Below are positions 8,983 to 19,381 of a stretch of 64,000 bases of DNA, piece by piece; position 1 is the first letter of the stretch, and each line of letters begins with the position of its first letter. The DNA is from Pseudomonadota bacterium (GTDB lineage: Bacteria > Pseudomonadota > Gammaproteobacteria > Burkholderiales > Burkholderiaceae_C). The stretch covers positions 62,001-126,000 of the forward strand of contig JAKARB010000009.1 in assembly GCA_021819435.1 (NCBI GenBank), read 5' to 3'. A program made the position numbers and the translations under genes. The notes below the pieces were generated by a model. That model worked only from the letters and a program-made list of their open reading frames with translations, did no database searches and had not been told where the DNA came from.

Positions 8983-10238
8983 GCTCATCCACCGACGAGA
9001 CGCCCCTCTTCCGCCCCGAGGTCTTGCAGGCGCGCAGCCAGACCGCGGACGGCGCCACGCTGGACATCCAACCCGTGGGCGGCCGCGCCCTCACCTTGTT
9101 CGCCGCAGCCCTGTGCCTGGTGGTCGTGCTGGTGCTGGTCTTCGGCTCGTACACGAAGAAGGAACGCGTGCAAGGCGTGCTGCAACCTCGCAATGGCGTG
9201 GCGCTCATCACCGCGAACGAAACCGCCATGCTCCAGGGCCTGCGCGTCCAGGAAGGCCAGCGGGTGAAGGCTGGCGAGGTGGTCGCCGAACTGCGCCAGG
9301 AGCGCTTCACCGACGAAGGCAGCACCTCGGGCCTGATCGAGGCCAGCTTGCAGGGCCAGCGTGAGCGCATCGCCGACCAGGAAGCGGGGCAGGCGCAGGC
9401 CCTGCGTGCGCGGCTGGACGCCCTCAACCAGGGCATCCAGCGCCATCAGCAAGACGCCCAGTCCTTGCAGACCGACATCGCCTTGCAGCAGGAGCAGATC
9501 GCCTCGGCGCGCAAGGTGCTCGACCAGATGGCCCCGTTGCTGGAAGAGCGCATCGTTTCGCAGCTGCAATACGAGCAGCAACGCCAGGCCTGGCTGGATC
9601 ACACAGCGCGCCTGCAGGGCCTGCAAAGGCAGTTGCTTTCGGCCCGCAGTGAACTGGCCCAGGCCCGCGAGGAACAGGCCCGGCTGCAAGCTGAGCACCG
9701 CGTCACCCAGGCCAGCCTGGGCCGCGACCTGCTGTCCCTGCAACGCGAAGCGGCCCAGCAGCGTGGCCAACGAATCACCTGGTTGAAGGCCCCGGTGAGC
9801 GGCACCGTCACCGGCTTGCAAGCTGGCGTCGGGCAAACGGTGCCTGCGGGCGCCCCAGTCTTGAGCATCGTGCCGGAAGACTCGCCGCTGGAAGCCGTGC
9901 TGCAGGTGCCGAGCACCGCCATCGGCTTCATCCGCACAGGGCAGGTGGTGCGCATCGCGTACGACGCCTTTCCCTACCAGCGCTTCGGCCAGCACCGGGG
10001 CGTGGTGCGTTCGGTGTCGCAGGCGGATGTGCCGGTTCAAGCGGGTGGCTCAGGGCGCCAGGACCAACGCGCCGTCTTCCTGGTGCGCGTCGCGCTTGAG
10101 CGCGCGAGCATGCGCGCCTACGACACCGACATCGCGCTGCGCCCCGGCCACACCCTGGTCGCCGACATCGAGATCGACCGCCGTTCGCTGCTGCGCTGGA
10201 TGCTCGATCCGCTGTTCGCCTTCAGCGGCCGACTCTGA
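8979..10238 (+). CDS. HlyD family periplasmic adaptor / secretion protein
   Basis: Single N-terminal TM, coiled coil, LKAPVSGTVTGLQAGVGQTVPAGAPVLSIVPED lipoyl-like motif; ATGA overlap with tolC-like gene. Confidence 0.9.
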   Translation: MSSSTDETPLFRPEVLQARSQTADGATLDIQPVGGRALTLFAAALCLVVVLVLVFGSYTKKERVQGVLQPRNGVALITANETAMLQGLRVQEGQRVKAGEVVAELRQERFTDEGSTSGLIEASLQGQRERIADQEAGQAQALRARLDALNQGIQRHQQDAQSLQTDIALQQEQIASARKVLDQMAPLLEERIVSQLQYEQQRQAWLDHTARLQGLQRQLLSARSELAQAREEQARLQAEHRVTQASLGRDLLSLQREAAQQRGQRITWLKAPVSGTVTGLQAGVGQTVPAGAPVLSIVPEDSPLEAVLQVPSTAIGFIRTGQVVRIAYDAFPYQRFGQHRGVVRSVSQADVPVQAGGSGRQDQRAVFLVRVALERASMRAYDTDIALRPGHTLVADIEIDRRSLLRWMLDPLFAFSGRL

Positions 10239-10246
10239 CCCAAGCC

Positions 10247-12454
10247 ATGGCCACTTCCTCCATCAACAACCAACCCTTCGCGCTGTGGCAACGCCGCCGC
10301 GTGCCGCTCGTCCTGCAATCGGAAGCCGCCGAATGCGGGCTGGCCTGCCTCGCCATGGTCGCGGGCAGCCACGGCCTGGACACCGACCTGCACAGCCTGC
10401 GCCAGCGCTTCGAGCTGTCGTCACGCGGCGCCACGCTGGCGCACCTCATGGACATCAGCGAGCAGATGGGCCTGTCAAACCGCGCGGTGCGCCTGGAGCT
10501 CGACGAGATGCCCGCGCTGCGCACGCCCTGCCTGCTGCACTGGGACCTCAATCACTTCGTCGTGCTCGTCAAGGCGGATGCGCAACGCATCACCATCCAC
10601 GACCCGGCCATGGGCGAGCGCACGCTGACGCTCAAGGAAGCCAGCCAGCACTTCACCGGCGTGGCGCTGGAACTGGTGCCTGCGGCGGGTTTCCGTGCGC
10701 GCAAGGAACGCTCGCGTTGGCGCCTGCGCACGCTGTTCGCCGGCCAGTCGGGCCTGTGGCGGGCGTTCTCGCAGATGGCGGTGCTCTCGCTGGTGCTGGA
10801 GGTGTTCGCCATCCTCATGCCCATGCTCAGCCAGTGGGTCATCGACGATGTCATCGTCAGCCGAGACACGCCCTTGCTGGCGGTGCTGGCGGGCTCGCTG
10901 TGCCTGCTCGCGCTGATGTCGCTGCTCACTCGCCTGATGCGTGGCTGGATCGTGCTCGGCGCCAGCCTGAGCTGGAAGTTCCGCAGCAGCACGCAGGTGT
11001 TTCGCCACCTGATCCGGTTGCCGCTGTCTTACTTCGACAAGCGCCACACGGGCGATGTCATGTCGCGCTTCGCCTCGGTCGACACCATCCAGGACACCCT
11101 CACGCGCGAGCTGGTGGAGGCGGTGCTCGACGGCGTCGTCAGCCTCGCCACACTGGGCCTGATGTTCGCCTACAGCCCCAAGCTGGCGGCCATCGTGCTG
11201 ATCGTGGCCACGCTGTACCTGGTCGTGCGGCTGGCGGTCTTCGGCCCTTACCGGCGGGCTTCGGAAGAGCTCATCGTGCGACAGGCCCAGGCCCAGACCT
11301 TCCTGATGGAAACGCTGCGCGGCATGAGCGCCATCAAGTTCTTCTCGCGGCCGGGCTGGCGCGTCGCCGGCTGGATGAACCAGCAGGCCAGCATGGTCAA
11401 CGCGCGGGTCAAGCAAGAGCGCATCAACCTGCTGCATCAGGGCGTCAACGGCGTGATCGGCGCCATCGAGCAGGCCCTCGTGCTTTACCTGGCCGCGCAG
11501 ATGATCATCGCCGAGCAGTTCTCCATCGGCATGCTGGTCGCCTTCATCGCCTACAAGGGCCAGTTCCTGCAACGCGCCAACGACCTGATCGAGCGCATCA
11601 TCAGCCTGCGCCTGCTGCGGCTGCAAGGCGACCGGCTCGCCGACATCGTGCTCACCCCGACTGAGCCGACCTCTTCCACCGGGCCACTGGCAAGCGCCCA
11701 CCGCATGCCGCCACAAACCGGCGCCACCACCTCGCCCCAGCCGATGACGCTGAGCCTGCGCGATGTCGTCTTCCGCTATGCCAGCGACGAAAACCCCGTG
11801 CTCGATCGCGTCAACCTCGACCTGCACACCGGGCAAGCCATGGTCGTGCTCGGTCCCTCGGGCTGCGGCAAATCCACCTTGATGAAGATCCTCTCCGGCC
11901 AGGTCACGCCCGAATCTGGCGAGGTGCTGCTCAACGGCGAGCCCATCGCCAGACTCGGCGCGGAATCCTTCCGCTCGGTGCTGGGCACCGTCTTCCAGGA
12001 CGATCAGTTGTTCTCATGCAGCATCCACGACAACATCGCCATGAACGACACCGAGGCCACCGCGGAGAAGGTTCAAGCCGCAGCCGCATTGGCCTGTGTG
12101 CACGATGACATCGCCCGCATGCCCATGGGCTACCAGACGCTGGTGGGCGGCATGGGGGCAACGCTGTCAGGCGGGCAGAAGCAACGCATCCTGCTGGCCC
12201 GAGCGCTCTACAAGCAACCGCGCTTCCTGCTGCTCGACGAATACACCAGCCACCTGGATTTCGCCACCGAGCGGCGCGTTCAGGATGCGATCAACGCCCT
12301 GGGATGCGGCCGCTTCATCATCACCCACCGCGAGCATTCGGTGCGCGAGGGCGACGAGGTGATGGTGCTCTGGCAAGGCCGCCTGATCGACCCGGCGACG
12401 CTGCAAGCGCCCGAATCAGCGGGGCAGGCAAACGAAGCCGCCCCATCGCGTTGA
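10247..12454 (+). CDS. Peptidase C39 domain-containing ABC transporter (bacteriocin-type exporter)
   Basis: VPLVLQSEAAECGLACLAMVAGSHG C39 motif; Walker A GPSGCGKST; LSGGQKQRILLARAL. Confidence 0.95.
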   Translation: MATSSINNQPFALWQRRRVPLVLQSEAAECGLACLAMVAGSHGLDTDLHSLRQRFELSSRGATLAHLMDISEQMGLSNRAVRLELDEMPALRTPCLLHWDLNHFVVLVKADAQRITIHDPAMGERTLTLKEASQHFTGVALELVPAAGFRARKERSRWRLRTLFAGQSGLWRAFSQMAVLSLVLEVFAILMPMLSQWVIDDVIVSRDTPLLAVLAGSLCLLALMSLLTRLMRGWIVLGASLSWKFRSSTQVFRHLIRLPLSYFDKRHTGDVMSRFASVDTIQDTLTRELVEAVLDGVVSLATLGLMFAYSPKLAAIVLIVATLYLVVRLAVFGPYRRASEELIVRQAQAQTFLMETLRGMSAIKFFSRPGWRVAGWMNQQASMVNARVKQERINLLHQGVNGVIGAIEQALVLYLAAQMIIAEQFSIGMLVAFIAYKGQFLQRANDLIERIISLRLLRLQGDRLADIVLTPTEPTSSTGPLASAHRMPPQTGATTSPQPMTLSLRDVVFRYASDENPVLDRVNLDLHTGQAMVVLGPSGCGKSTLMKILSGQVTPESGEVLLNGEPIARLGAESFRSVLGTVFQDDQLFSCSIHDNIAMNDTEATAEKVQAAAALACVHDDIARMPMGYQTLVGGMGATLSGGQKQRILLARALYKQPRFLLLDEYTSHLDFATERRVQDAINALGCGRFIITHREHSVREGDEVMVLWQGRLIDPATLQAPESAGQANEAAPSR

Positions 12455-12466
12455 GGACGGCCCCGC

Positions 12467-13450
12467 TCAACCACGCCAGTGCTTCTTCATGAAGTCCGCC
12501 TGACGCTGCAAGGCGTGCATCGAGCTGGGCAGCAAGCTGGCGTGCGCCTGGAAGACGTGCCAGCGCTTCATGTAGACCTCCAGCTCCGCGTCGCGACCGG
12601 CGGCCGTGGCGTTCTCGATCAGCCAGATGGCGTTGTCGTAGAGCACCTCGTCGTCGCCCACCTGCGTCAGAGACGGCGGCAGGCGCGACAGGTCTTGCGC
12701 CATGGGGTCGGCCAGCGGGTGATCGGCTGGCACCTTCAGCGCACGCTCCACGTCCTCGGCCCAGGCCATGCGGATCATCGGGTCACGCGCCTGGCGCTCC
12801 AGGCCGGTGGAGTTCGGCAAGGGGCGCAGGCTGAGGGCCGGCGACATCATCACCAGGCAGGCCGGCGCGGGCAGGCCTTGCTTCATGGCCGAGATGGCGG
12901 TCATGAAGGTCAGGTTGCCACCCGCCGAGTCACCCGCGATGGCGATGCGATCGGGCGAGAAACCTTCCTTGAGCAGTTGCCGGTAGCAGGTCACGCAATC
13001 TTCGAGCTGAGCCGGAAACGGTGACTCGGGCGCCAACCGGTAATGCGGCACCAGCACGGTGGCACCGGTCATCGCCGACAAGGCCCGCGTGATGCTGCGA
13101 TGGGTGCGCGGGCTGCCCGCCACGAAAGCGCCGCCGTGCAGGTACAGGATGGCGTGGCGCGGCTTGCCGCCCGCCTTGGGCTGCACCCGGTCGCACTCGA
13201 TGTGCTGCACATGCTCGACCTTCACGCTCGCGCGGCCGTCCTGCGGCATCAGCGACGACCCGATGGCCAGCGACGCGCGCTGCACCGCGAAGGGCCAGGG
13301 CGGGCCCAGGAAGGGCTTGAGGCTCACGCGCAGCGCCGTGCGCAAGATGGCCGCAGCCAGCGACTCTTTCAAGCCGGAGGGCGGGTCAAAGCGCCGGATG
13401 ACGGGTTGACGGTCGGACACGGTCGATGCAGAGGTGAAAACAGCCGACAT
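12467..13450 (-). CDS. Alpha/beta hydrolase (HSL-type esterase)
   Basis: YLHGGAFVAGSPRTHR oxyanion and IAGDSAGGNL nucleophile motifs. Confidence 0.9.
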   Translation of the reverse strand: MSAVFTSASTVSDRQPVIRRFDPPSGLKESLAAAILRTALRVSLKPFLGPPWPFAVQRASLAIGSSLMPQDGRASVKVEHVQHIECDRVQPKAGGKPRHAILYLHGGAFVAGSPRTHRSITRALSAMTGATVLVPHYRLAPESPFPAQLEDCVTCYRQLLKEGFSPDRIAIAGDSAGGNLTFMTAISAMKQGLPAPACLVMMSPALSLRPLPNSTGLERQARDPMIRMAWAEDVERALKVPADHPLADPMAQDLSRLPPSLTQVGDDEVLYDNAIWLIENATAAGRDAELEVYMKRWHVFQAHASLLPSSMHALQRQADFMKKHWRG

Positions 13451-13465
13451 GGTGAACTCCTGGGC

Positions 13466-14308
13466 TCAGCCCAACATGCCCTTCTTGGCGAACAACGTGG
13501 TCATGGGCTGGTACCAAGAACCGAACAGGCGCACGACCTTGTCGAGGAACTTGGCGTCGGGCCCGACCAGCACGCGGCGCTTGTTGCCTGCCACCGCGCG
13601 CAGGATCTGCAAGGCCGCGCTCTCGGCGGTGGTGGTGTTGAGCAGCTTGTCGAACTTGGCCTTCGCCGCTTCAGGGTTGGCGCCGGTCTTGGCCTGGATG
13701 CTGTTGTCCATCTTCGCGTCACGCGCGATGTTCGTGCGGATGCCGCCCGGGTGCACGCAGGTGGCGCTCACGCCGCACTTCTCCATGTCCAACTCCTGGC
13801 GCAGCGATTCGGTGAAACCGCGCACCGCGAACTTGCTGCTGTTGTAGGTGCCCTGCGTGGGCAGCGACAACAGGCCGAACAGGCTGGAGGTGTTGACAAT
13901 GTGGCCTTCGCCAGCCTTCTTCATGTGCGGCAGGAAGGCCTGGGTGCCCCAGACCACGCCCCAGAAGTTGATGCCCATGATCCACTCGAAATCCTCGGGC
14001 TTGACGGTTTCCAGGAAGGCGCCCAGCGCCACGCCGGCGTTGTTGAAGATCAGGTTGACCTTGCCGTGGTCGCGCACCACCTGGTCGGCCCAGGCGAAGA
14101 CTTCGTCGCGCTTGGCCACGTTCACCTTGGTGGTGGTGACCTTCACACCCAGCTTGCCGGCCAGGGCGGCGGTTTCGGCCAGGCCCTTTTCGTTCACGTC
14201 GCTGAGCGCGAGGTGACAACCACGGCGGGCCAGTTCGAGGGCCAGGGTGCGGCCCATGCCGGATGCGGCGCCAGTGATCGCGGCGACCTTGTTCTTGAAG
14301 TCTTTCAT
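13466..14308 (-). CDS. SDR family oxidoreductase
   Basis: MKDFKNKVAAITGAASGMGRTLALELARRG; NNAGVALGAF; YNSSKFAVRGFTESL. Confidence 0.92.
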   Translation of the reverse strand: MKDFKNKVAAITGAASGMGRTLALELARRGCHLALSDVNEKGLAETAALAGKLGVKVTTTKVNVAKRDEVFAWADQVVRDHGKVNLIFNNAGVALGAFLETVKPEDFEWIMGINFWGVVWGTQAFLPHMKKAGEGHIVNTSSLFGLLSLPTQGTYNSSKFAVRGFTESLRQELDMEKCGVSATCVHPGGIRTNIARDAKMDNSIQAKTGANPEAAKAKFDKLLNTTTAESAALQILRAVAGNKRRVLVGPDAKFLDKVVRLFGSWYQPMTTLFAKKGMLG

Positions 14309-14650
14309 CGTGCTCCTCGGTCTGCAGGCCGCCTGGGGGGCGCCCAAAGCGGTGTGATGCGGTCTGAACCAGAAGGCGATCCGATCCGCCATCGGGACCG
14401 CCAGGTTGTCGGATCGGGGTGGCTGGCGCCTCATCGCCCTCGGCAAAAGCCTTGAAGCGCTTGGGCACCTTGGCTCGCCCCTGGACTTGGGGCACCATGA
14501 CGGCCACTCCCCAGCGAAAATGTCGCCTCGGATGCCTTTTTGTCGCGCTTGCACGCTTCAATGAGAAAATCCGGGGCACTGCCCGATCCGCCCCGCACCG
14601 CGCCAGGCTCGCGTGGGGCCCGGTCAGAACACAGTTTGCATCGACGCATT

Positions 14651-14664
14651 TTGACAATCGTCAA
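14651..14664. promoter_or_regulatory. Putative TetR operator in divergent intergenic region
   Basis: TTGAC-AATC-GTCAA inverted repeat upstream of the TetR gene at 14679 and the divergent SDR/esterase genes. Confidence 0.45.
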
Positions 14665-14678
14665 TTTCAAAATGGTAT

Positions 14679-15407
14679 TTGACAATGCCCGTTTCCAGAC
14701 AAAGGGTTAACCCCGAATCACCCTCCACACCGGGGGCCACGGGCCGCCGCTATGGCGGGGTCGATTCGGAAGAACGCCAGCGCCAGCGGCGCACCCGCCT
14801 GATCGAGGCGGGCCTGGCCGTTTTCGGGGAACGCGGCTACCACCAGGCCACGGTGCGCGACGTCTGCCGCCAGGCCCAACTCACCTCGCGCTACTTCTAC
14901 GAGTCCTTCGACAGCATGGAAGACCTCTTCCGCGCTGTCTACACAGACGTCAACCGCAACCTCATGCAGGCCACCATCCTCTCGCTGGCGGCCTGCCAGC
15001 CCGAGCCCGAGAAGCTTGCCGAGGCGGCACTGCGCACCTTCCTCGAATACATCCGCGACGACCCGCACCGCGCCCGCGTGGCCCTGATCGACGCGGTCAA
15101 CGCCGGCGAGGGCATGAACATCCTGGCCGAGCAAGCCTCGAAAGACTTCGCCCACCTCATCGCCAGCTTCATGCAGCAGATGTTTCCCCGGCTGCCCGAG
15201 CTGGGGCTCGACGCCCTCACCCTGGCCAATGGCCTGGTCGGCGCCAACACCCGCATCGCCACGCAGTGGGTGGCCGACCGCTGCAAGACGCCGCTGGAAG
15301 ACGTGCTGCGCAACCTGCTGAGCCTGTTCAAGGCCAGCATCGCCTACGCTCGGCAGCAGATCGAAGAACTCGACCACGCACAGGCGATGGCGCGCAAGAC
15401 AGCCTGA
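14679..15407 (+). CDS. TetR family transcriptional regulator
   Basis: RRTRLIEAGLAVFGERGYHQATVRDVCRQAQLTSRYFYESFDSMEDLF HTH. Confidence 0.88.
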   Translation: MTMPVSRQRVNPESPSTPGATGRRYGGVDSEERQRQRRTRLIEAGLAVFGERGYHQATVRDVCRQAQLTSRYFYESFDSMEDLFRAVYTDVNRNLMQATILSLAACQPEPEKLAEAALRTFLEYIRDDPHRARVALIDAVNAGEGMNILAEQASKDFAHLIASFMQQMFPRLPELGLDALTLANGLVGANTRIATQWVADRCKTPLEDVLRNLLSLFKASIAYARQQIEELDHAQAMARKTA

Positions 15408-15423
15408 GCAAAGCAACTTGAAC

Positions 15424-15462
15424 AAAAAGCCCCGCGCGGCCGAAGCCATCGCGGGGCTTTTT
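15424..15462. terminator. Bidirectional rho-independent terminator
   Basis: AAAAAGCCCCGC...GCGGGGCTTTTT between convergent genes. Confidence 0.8.
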
Positions 15463-15518
15463 GCATCAACGGGGCCCGGGCGCCCATCCAGGCTCGCCCC
15501 GGCCCCGGCTGAATCAAC

Positions 15519-16802
15519 TCACAGGAACAAGCCCTCGAACATGGCCACCAGCCACTGCAGCGGGTTGACCGACAGCACGCGCCGGTGATCGCCCACCTGG
15601 TCCTGCTCCTGCATGCGCATGACGGGCTTGCTCTCGTCGATCAGGTTCTCGTAGAAGGAAACCACGCTCTTGATGCCCGACTCCTCGATGCCCGTGCCCG
15701 TGAAGTCCATGGTCACCAGCGTGTGCGACTTCAGAAAGGGCCGCCAGGTCGGGAAGTAGTAGCCCACGGTCGACGGCGCCTTGTCGAGCTGCCCCTTCCA
15801 GTTGGCCAAATCCTTGCGCCACAGCACGTTGAGCGCCTGGTCGCGGGCCTTGCCCGTCAAAGCCGCGATCTCGGGGTAGAAGCTGACGTAAGAGAAGGCC
15901 GAGAAGACACCGTCCTCCTGGAACGCCATGTAGCCGAAACGATCCTTCGGGAAGACCTTGGGCAGCCCGCTGTTGAGGGTCGACAGATCAGACACGTCAC
16001 CCGCGTCGGGGTACATCGCGATCAGTTCGGAGGCCACGCCATCCGGGCGATCCACACCCCAGAGGCTGCGCACCTTGTTTTGCAAGGGCAGCGAGGGGTA
16101 CTGCGCGGAACTGCCACCTTGCGGCGAAGGGAACAGCGGGCCCGAGTCGGCCGCCAGGGCGGACTTCAACGGCTTGAGCGCCAGACGCAGGATGCCGTAG
16201 TTGGCCGTCGAGCCCACGCCGCCGGCCGAGGAGCCTGACACCAGCAGTTGCTCGGGGCGCGGCATGTTGGCGGCCATCCAGGCCGACAGCGCCTTGGCGT
16301 TCTTGTAGCCACGGTGGTGGTAGACGGTCGGGTGGGCCGGGTCGGCGTCGCTGTAGGTCTGCACGCTGGAGCCGGCGTGCACGTCGCCCGTGCAGTAGGG
16401 CACGTAGACGATGTTCCAGCTCTGGGTGTAGATCTTGCCCAGCAGCGGCGTGCGCGTCATCAGCGGCGTGCCCATGCCGAAGGCCGCGATGTTGACCTGG
16501 CTGAAGTAGTTCTCGGGCACGCCGTTGGGGTTGGAGGCCACCTCGGAGAGCTTGCCCTTGCCCTGGCAGCTTTTCTGGTTCCAGCAGGCGCCGCCACCTT
16601 CGAAATACACCAGGGTCTTGGTGGTCAAGGGCGTGCGGTTGACGAAGACGCGAGCCGGCGTGCCGTTGCCGCAGGAAGCACCCGACTCGACGGGCAGCGT
16701 CACCGGGGTCCACTTGTAGTACTCGACCGCCGCCTGAGCCAACGTGGGCAGGCCGAGCGCGAAAGTGGCCAGCAAGGCGGTGCGGTGGAAGGTTTGACGC
16801 AT
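15519..16802 (-). CDS. Pectin acetylesterase / Notum-family-like secreted hydrolase
   Basis: Signal peptide MRQTFHRTALLATFALGLPTLAQA; VYFEGGGACWNQKSC; LVSGSSAGGVGSTANY. Confidence 0.8.
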   Translation of the reverse strand: MRQTFHRTALLATFALGLPTLAQAAVEYYKWTPVTLPVESGASCGNGTPARVFVNRTPLTTKTLVYFEGGGACWNQKSCQGKGKLSEVASNPNGVPENYFSQVNIAAFGMGTPLMTRTPLLGKIYTQSWNIVYVPYCTGDVHAGSSVQTYSDADPAHPTVYHHRGYKNAKALSAWMAANMPRPEQLLVSGSSAGGVGSTANYGILRLALKPLKSALAADSGPLFPSPQGGSSAQYPSLPLQNKVRSLWGVDRPDGVASELIAMYPDAGDVSDLSTLNSGLPKVFPKDRFGYMAFQEDGVFSAFSYVSFYPEIAALTGKARDQALNVLWRKDLANWKGQLDKAPSTVGYYFPTWRPFLKSHTLVTMDFTGTGIEESGIKSVVSFYENLIDESKPVMRMQEQDQVGDHRRVLSVNPLQWLVAMFEGLFL

Positions 16803-17160
16803 GAGCGCGACTCCGTGTTTCTGCGAGGCTCCGGGTGAGTTCCGGCTGATTCTGGTTTGCGCGCCATCGTGCCCTGCGGCGGACGTTGGATGAATCGCGT
16901 TAACCCGGTGATCCGCCCCACTCCCCCTCCACATGCGTGGAGGGAAGATCCGGGGGCCCGAGGCGTCGCCTTCGGGGCGAATCTGCCACCTGCTGGATAC
17001 AGCGCAAGCGTCGATCCTCAAGCTCAGACGATGAATCGAACTGGGATTTTCGAATTTACCTGCTCCACGCCCCGGTCTAAGCTGACGCGCTCGCTGCGCT
17101 CGTTCTCGCTTTGCCAAGCGGCGAGCCGCCGAACGCCACAGTCAAAAAAGAGACCCGTCC

Positions 17161-18447
17161 TTGTCCACCCCCACCCAGATCGAGATCATCGGCGCGGCGC
17201 TGTTCGCGCTGGCCATCGCCCACACCTTCGCCACCGGCTTCTTCGAGCGCCTGGCCCACGCCCGGCCGCGCCACGCTGGCGTGTGGCACCTGCTGGCCGA
17301 GGTCGAGGTGGTGTTTGGCTTCTGGGCCATCGTGCTGGTGGGCTGCATGTTCGCGATGGGCGGCAAGCAGATCGCGGTGGATTACGTCGACACGCGCAAC
17401 TTCACCGAACCGCTCTTCGTCTTCGCCATCATGGTGATCGCGGCGACGCGCCCGGTGCTGCAGGCGGCCAAGGCGCTCATCGGGTTCGTGGCGAAGCTGC
17501 TGCCGCTGCCCGGCGAATTGGGCTTCTACCTGACGGTGATGCTGCTGGTGCCTCTGCTGGGCTCCTTCATCACCGAGCCCGCGGCGATGACGCTGGCCGC
17601 GCTGATCTTGGGCGAGCGGGTGCTCTCGCAAAGGGGGGCACAAAGGGGGTCGCCAGGGGTGACGCAGCGGCTGAAGTACGCCACGCTGGGCGTGCTGTTC
17701 GTCAACGTGTCCATCGGCGGCACGCTCACGCCTTATGCGGCGCCACCTGTGCTGATGGTTGCTGGCGCCTGGGGCTGGGACCTGCCCTTCATGCTGCACC
17801 ACTTCGGCTGGAAAGCCGCCATCGCCGTGGCCATCAACGCGCTGGGCGTGACGCTGCTGTTCCGCAAGGAGCTGGCCCAGTTGCGTCCCAGCGGCCACGC
17901 GGCGACGGAACCCGCCGTGCCGCCTGCGCTGACCGCCATCCACCTGCTCCTGCTGGCCGGCGTGGTGACCTTCGCGCACCACCCGGCCATGTTCATGGGC
18001 TTGTTCCTGCTGTTCATGGGCGTGGCCACGGCTTACCCCCATCACCAAGACCGCCTCATCCTGCGTGAAGGGCTGCTGGTGGCTTTCTTCCTGGCCGGGC
18101 TGGTCGTGCTGGGCGGGCAGCAGCGCTGGTGGCTGGAGCCCGTGTTGATGAGCATGAGCAGCGACGCCGTGTTTTATGGCGCCACGGCGCTCACGGCCTT
18201 CACCGACAACGCAGCGCTGACCTACCTCGGCTCGCTGGTGCCCGGGCTTTCGGACGAATTCAAGTACGCGCTGGTGGCCGGTGCCGTCACCGGTGGCGGC
18301 CTGACCATCATCGCCAACGCACCGAACCCGGCGGGCATCGCCATCCTCAAGCGGCACTTCGACAACGAGTCGGTGTCAGCGCTGGGCCTGGTCGCCGCAG
18401 CGCTGCTGCCCACCTGCGTGGCGGCTGCGGCGTTCAGGTTGTTGTGA
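17161..18447 (+). CDS. Putative Na+/H+ antiporter-like membrane protein
   Basis: Polytopic ORF, TTG start; GSFITEPAAMTLAALIL and FTDNAALTYLGSLVPG motifs. Confidence 0.75.
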   Translation: MSTPTQIEIIGAALFALAIAHTFATGFFERLAHARPRHAGVWHLLAEVEVVFGFWAIVLVGCMFAMGGKQIAVDYVDTRNFTEPLFVFAIMVIAATRPVLQAAKALIGFVAKLLPLPGELGFYLTVMLLVPLLGSFITEPAAMTLAALILGERVLSQRGAQRGSPGVTQRLKYATLGVLFVNVSIGGTLTPYAAPPVLMVAGAWGWDLPFMLHHFGWKAAIAVAINALGVTLLFRKELAQLRPSGHAATEPAVPPALTAIHLLLLAGVVTFAHHPAMFMGLFLLFMGVATAYPHHQDRLILREGLLVAFFLAGLVVLGGQQRWWLEPVLMSMSSDAVFYGATALTAFTDNAALTYLGSLVPGLSDEFKYALVAGAVTGGGLTIIANAPNPAGIAILKRHFDNESVSALGLVAAALLPTCVAAAAFRLL

Positions 18448-18472
18448 GCGCGCGAGCCCACATCGGACACGT

Positions 18473-19063
18473 TCACGTGCGCTGTGGCGCGCTCGCCACC
18501 AGCGCACGCAACACCCGGCGGATTTGCTCCCCGGGCTGAGGAGCTCGCCGAACCATCAAACCCTGGAACAAGGACAGAAACAATTCACCCAAATCCTCAT
18601 CGGGCATGGGAGATTGCTTTCCCTGATGGGCGAACAAGGCGCTCACAAATTGTCCAAGCGTGCCACGCATTTCCGCCGACAAGGATTCGTAACGCTCCAG
18701 AAAATGCGGCGTGCGGGCTGCGTGAAGCTGCATTTCTACATCCAGGATCGCGCACTCCCGATTCGCATCCAAACCATCGATGTAGTCGTCGAGTATCTGA
18801 GACAACACGGCCACATCGGGAATTTGCAATATCTCCCGCAACATGGCGGCATCGCGCGTCTTCTCGATGCGAAGCACCTCCAGAAAGGCGTCTTCCTTGG
18901 TCTCGAAGTTTGAGAAAAAGGCGCCTTTGGTAAACCCCGCGCGTTCCGCTATATCCGCGACGCTTGTGCCTTCGTAGCCTTTTTCGGCAACGCAGGCGCG
19001 CGCCGCTTCAAGTAAAAGCGAGCGCGTGCGTTCCTTGCTTTCGAATCTGGTCAGTCTTTTCAC
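18473..19063 (-). CDS. TetR family transcriptional regulator (divergent from biosynthetic cluster)
   Basis: RTRSLLLEAARACVAEKGYEGTSVADIAERAGFTKGAFFSNFETKEDAFLEV. Confidence 0.9.
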   Translation of the reverse strand: MKRLTRFESKERTRSLLLEAARACVAEKGYEGTSVADIAERAGFTKGAFFSNFETKEDAFLEVLRIEKTRDAAMLREILQIPDVAVLSQILDDYIDGLDANRECAILDVEMQLHAARTPHFLERYESLSAEMRGTLGQFVSALFAHQGKQSPMPDEDLGELFLSLFQGLMVRRAPQPGEQIRRVLRALVASAPQRT

Positions 19064-19381
19064 TTGGTGACGAACTGCTGCTTGTATTCAAACTCTAACA
19101 CCCACCCGATTTGGCAAGGGCGAGCACAGAAAGAACGGGCGCCAGACAGACGCCGGCGCAAAACAGTCCCAAACGACGGCATCAAACGAGAACAGCCCCA
19201 GGGAAGAAGCGCGTCATGGCACGTCCAAAGCCACAGGGTTCCCCCTAGGGTTGGGGATCTTGCAACAAAAAGACACAAAAGACACGCAGAGTCACTTGTG
19301 CGCACCAGGACCTCCCCTCTACATTCGGATACCAGACGATCTTCAAAGATCAATCGGTATCGAAAAAGAGGGAGGACCCTG

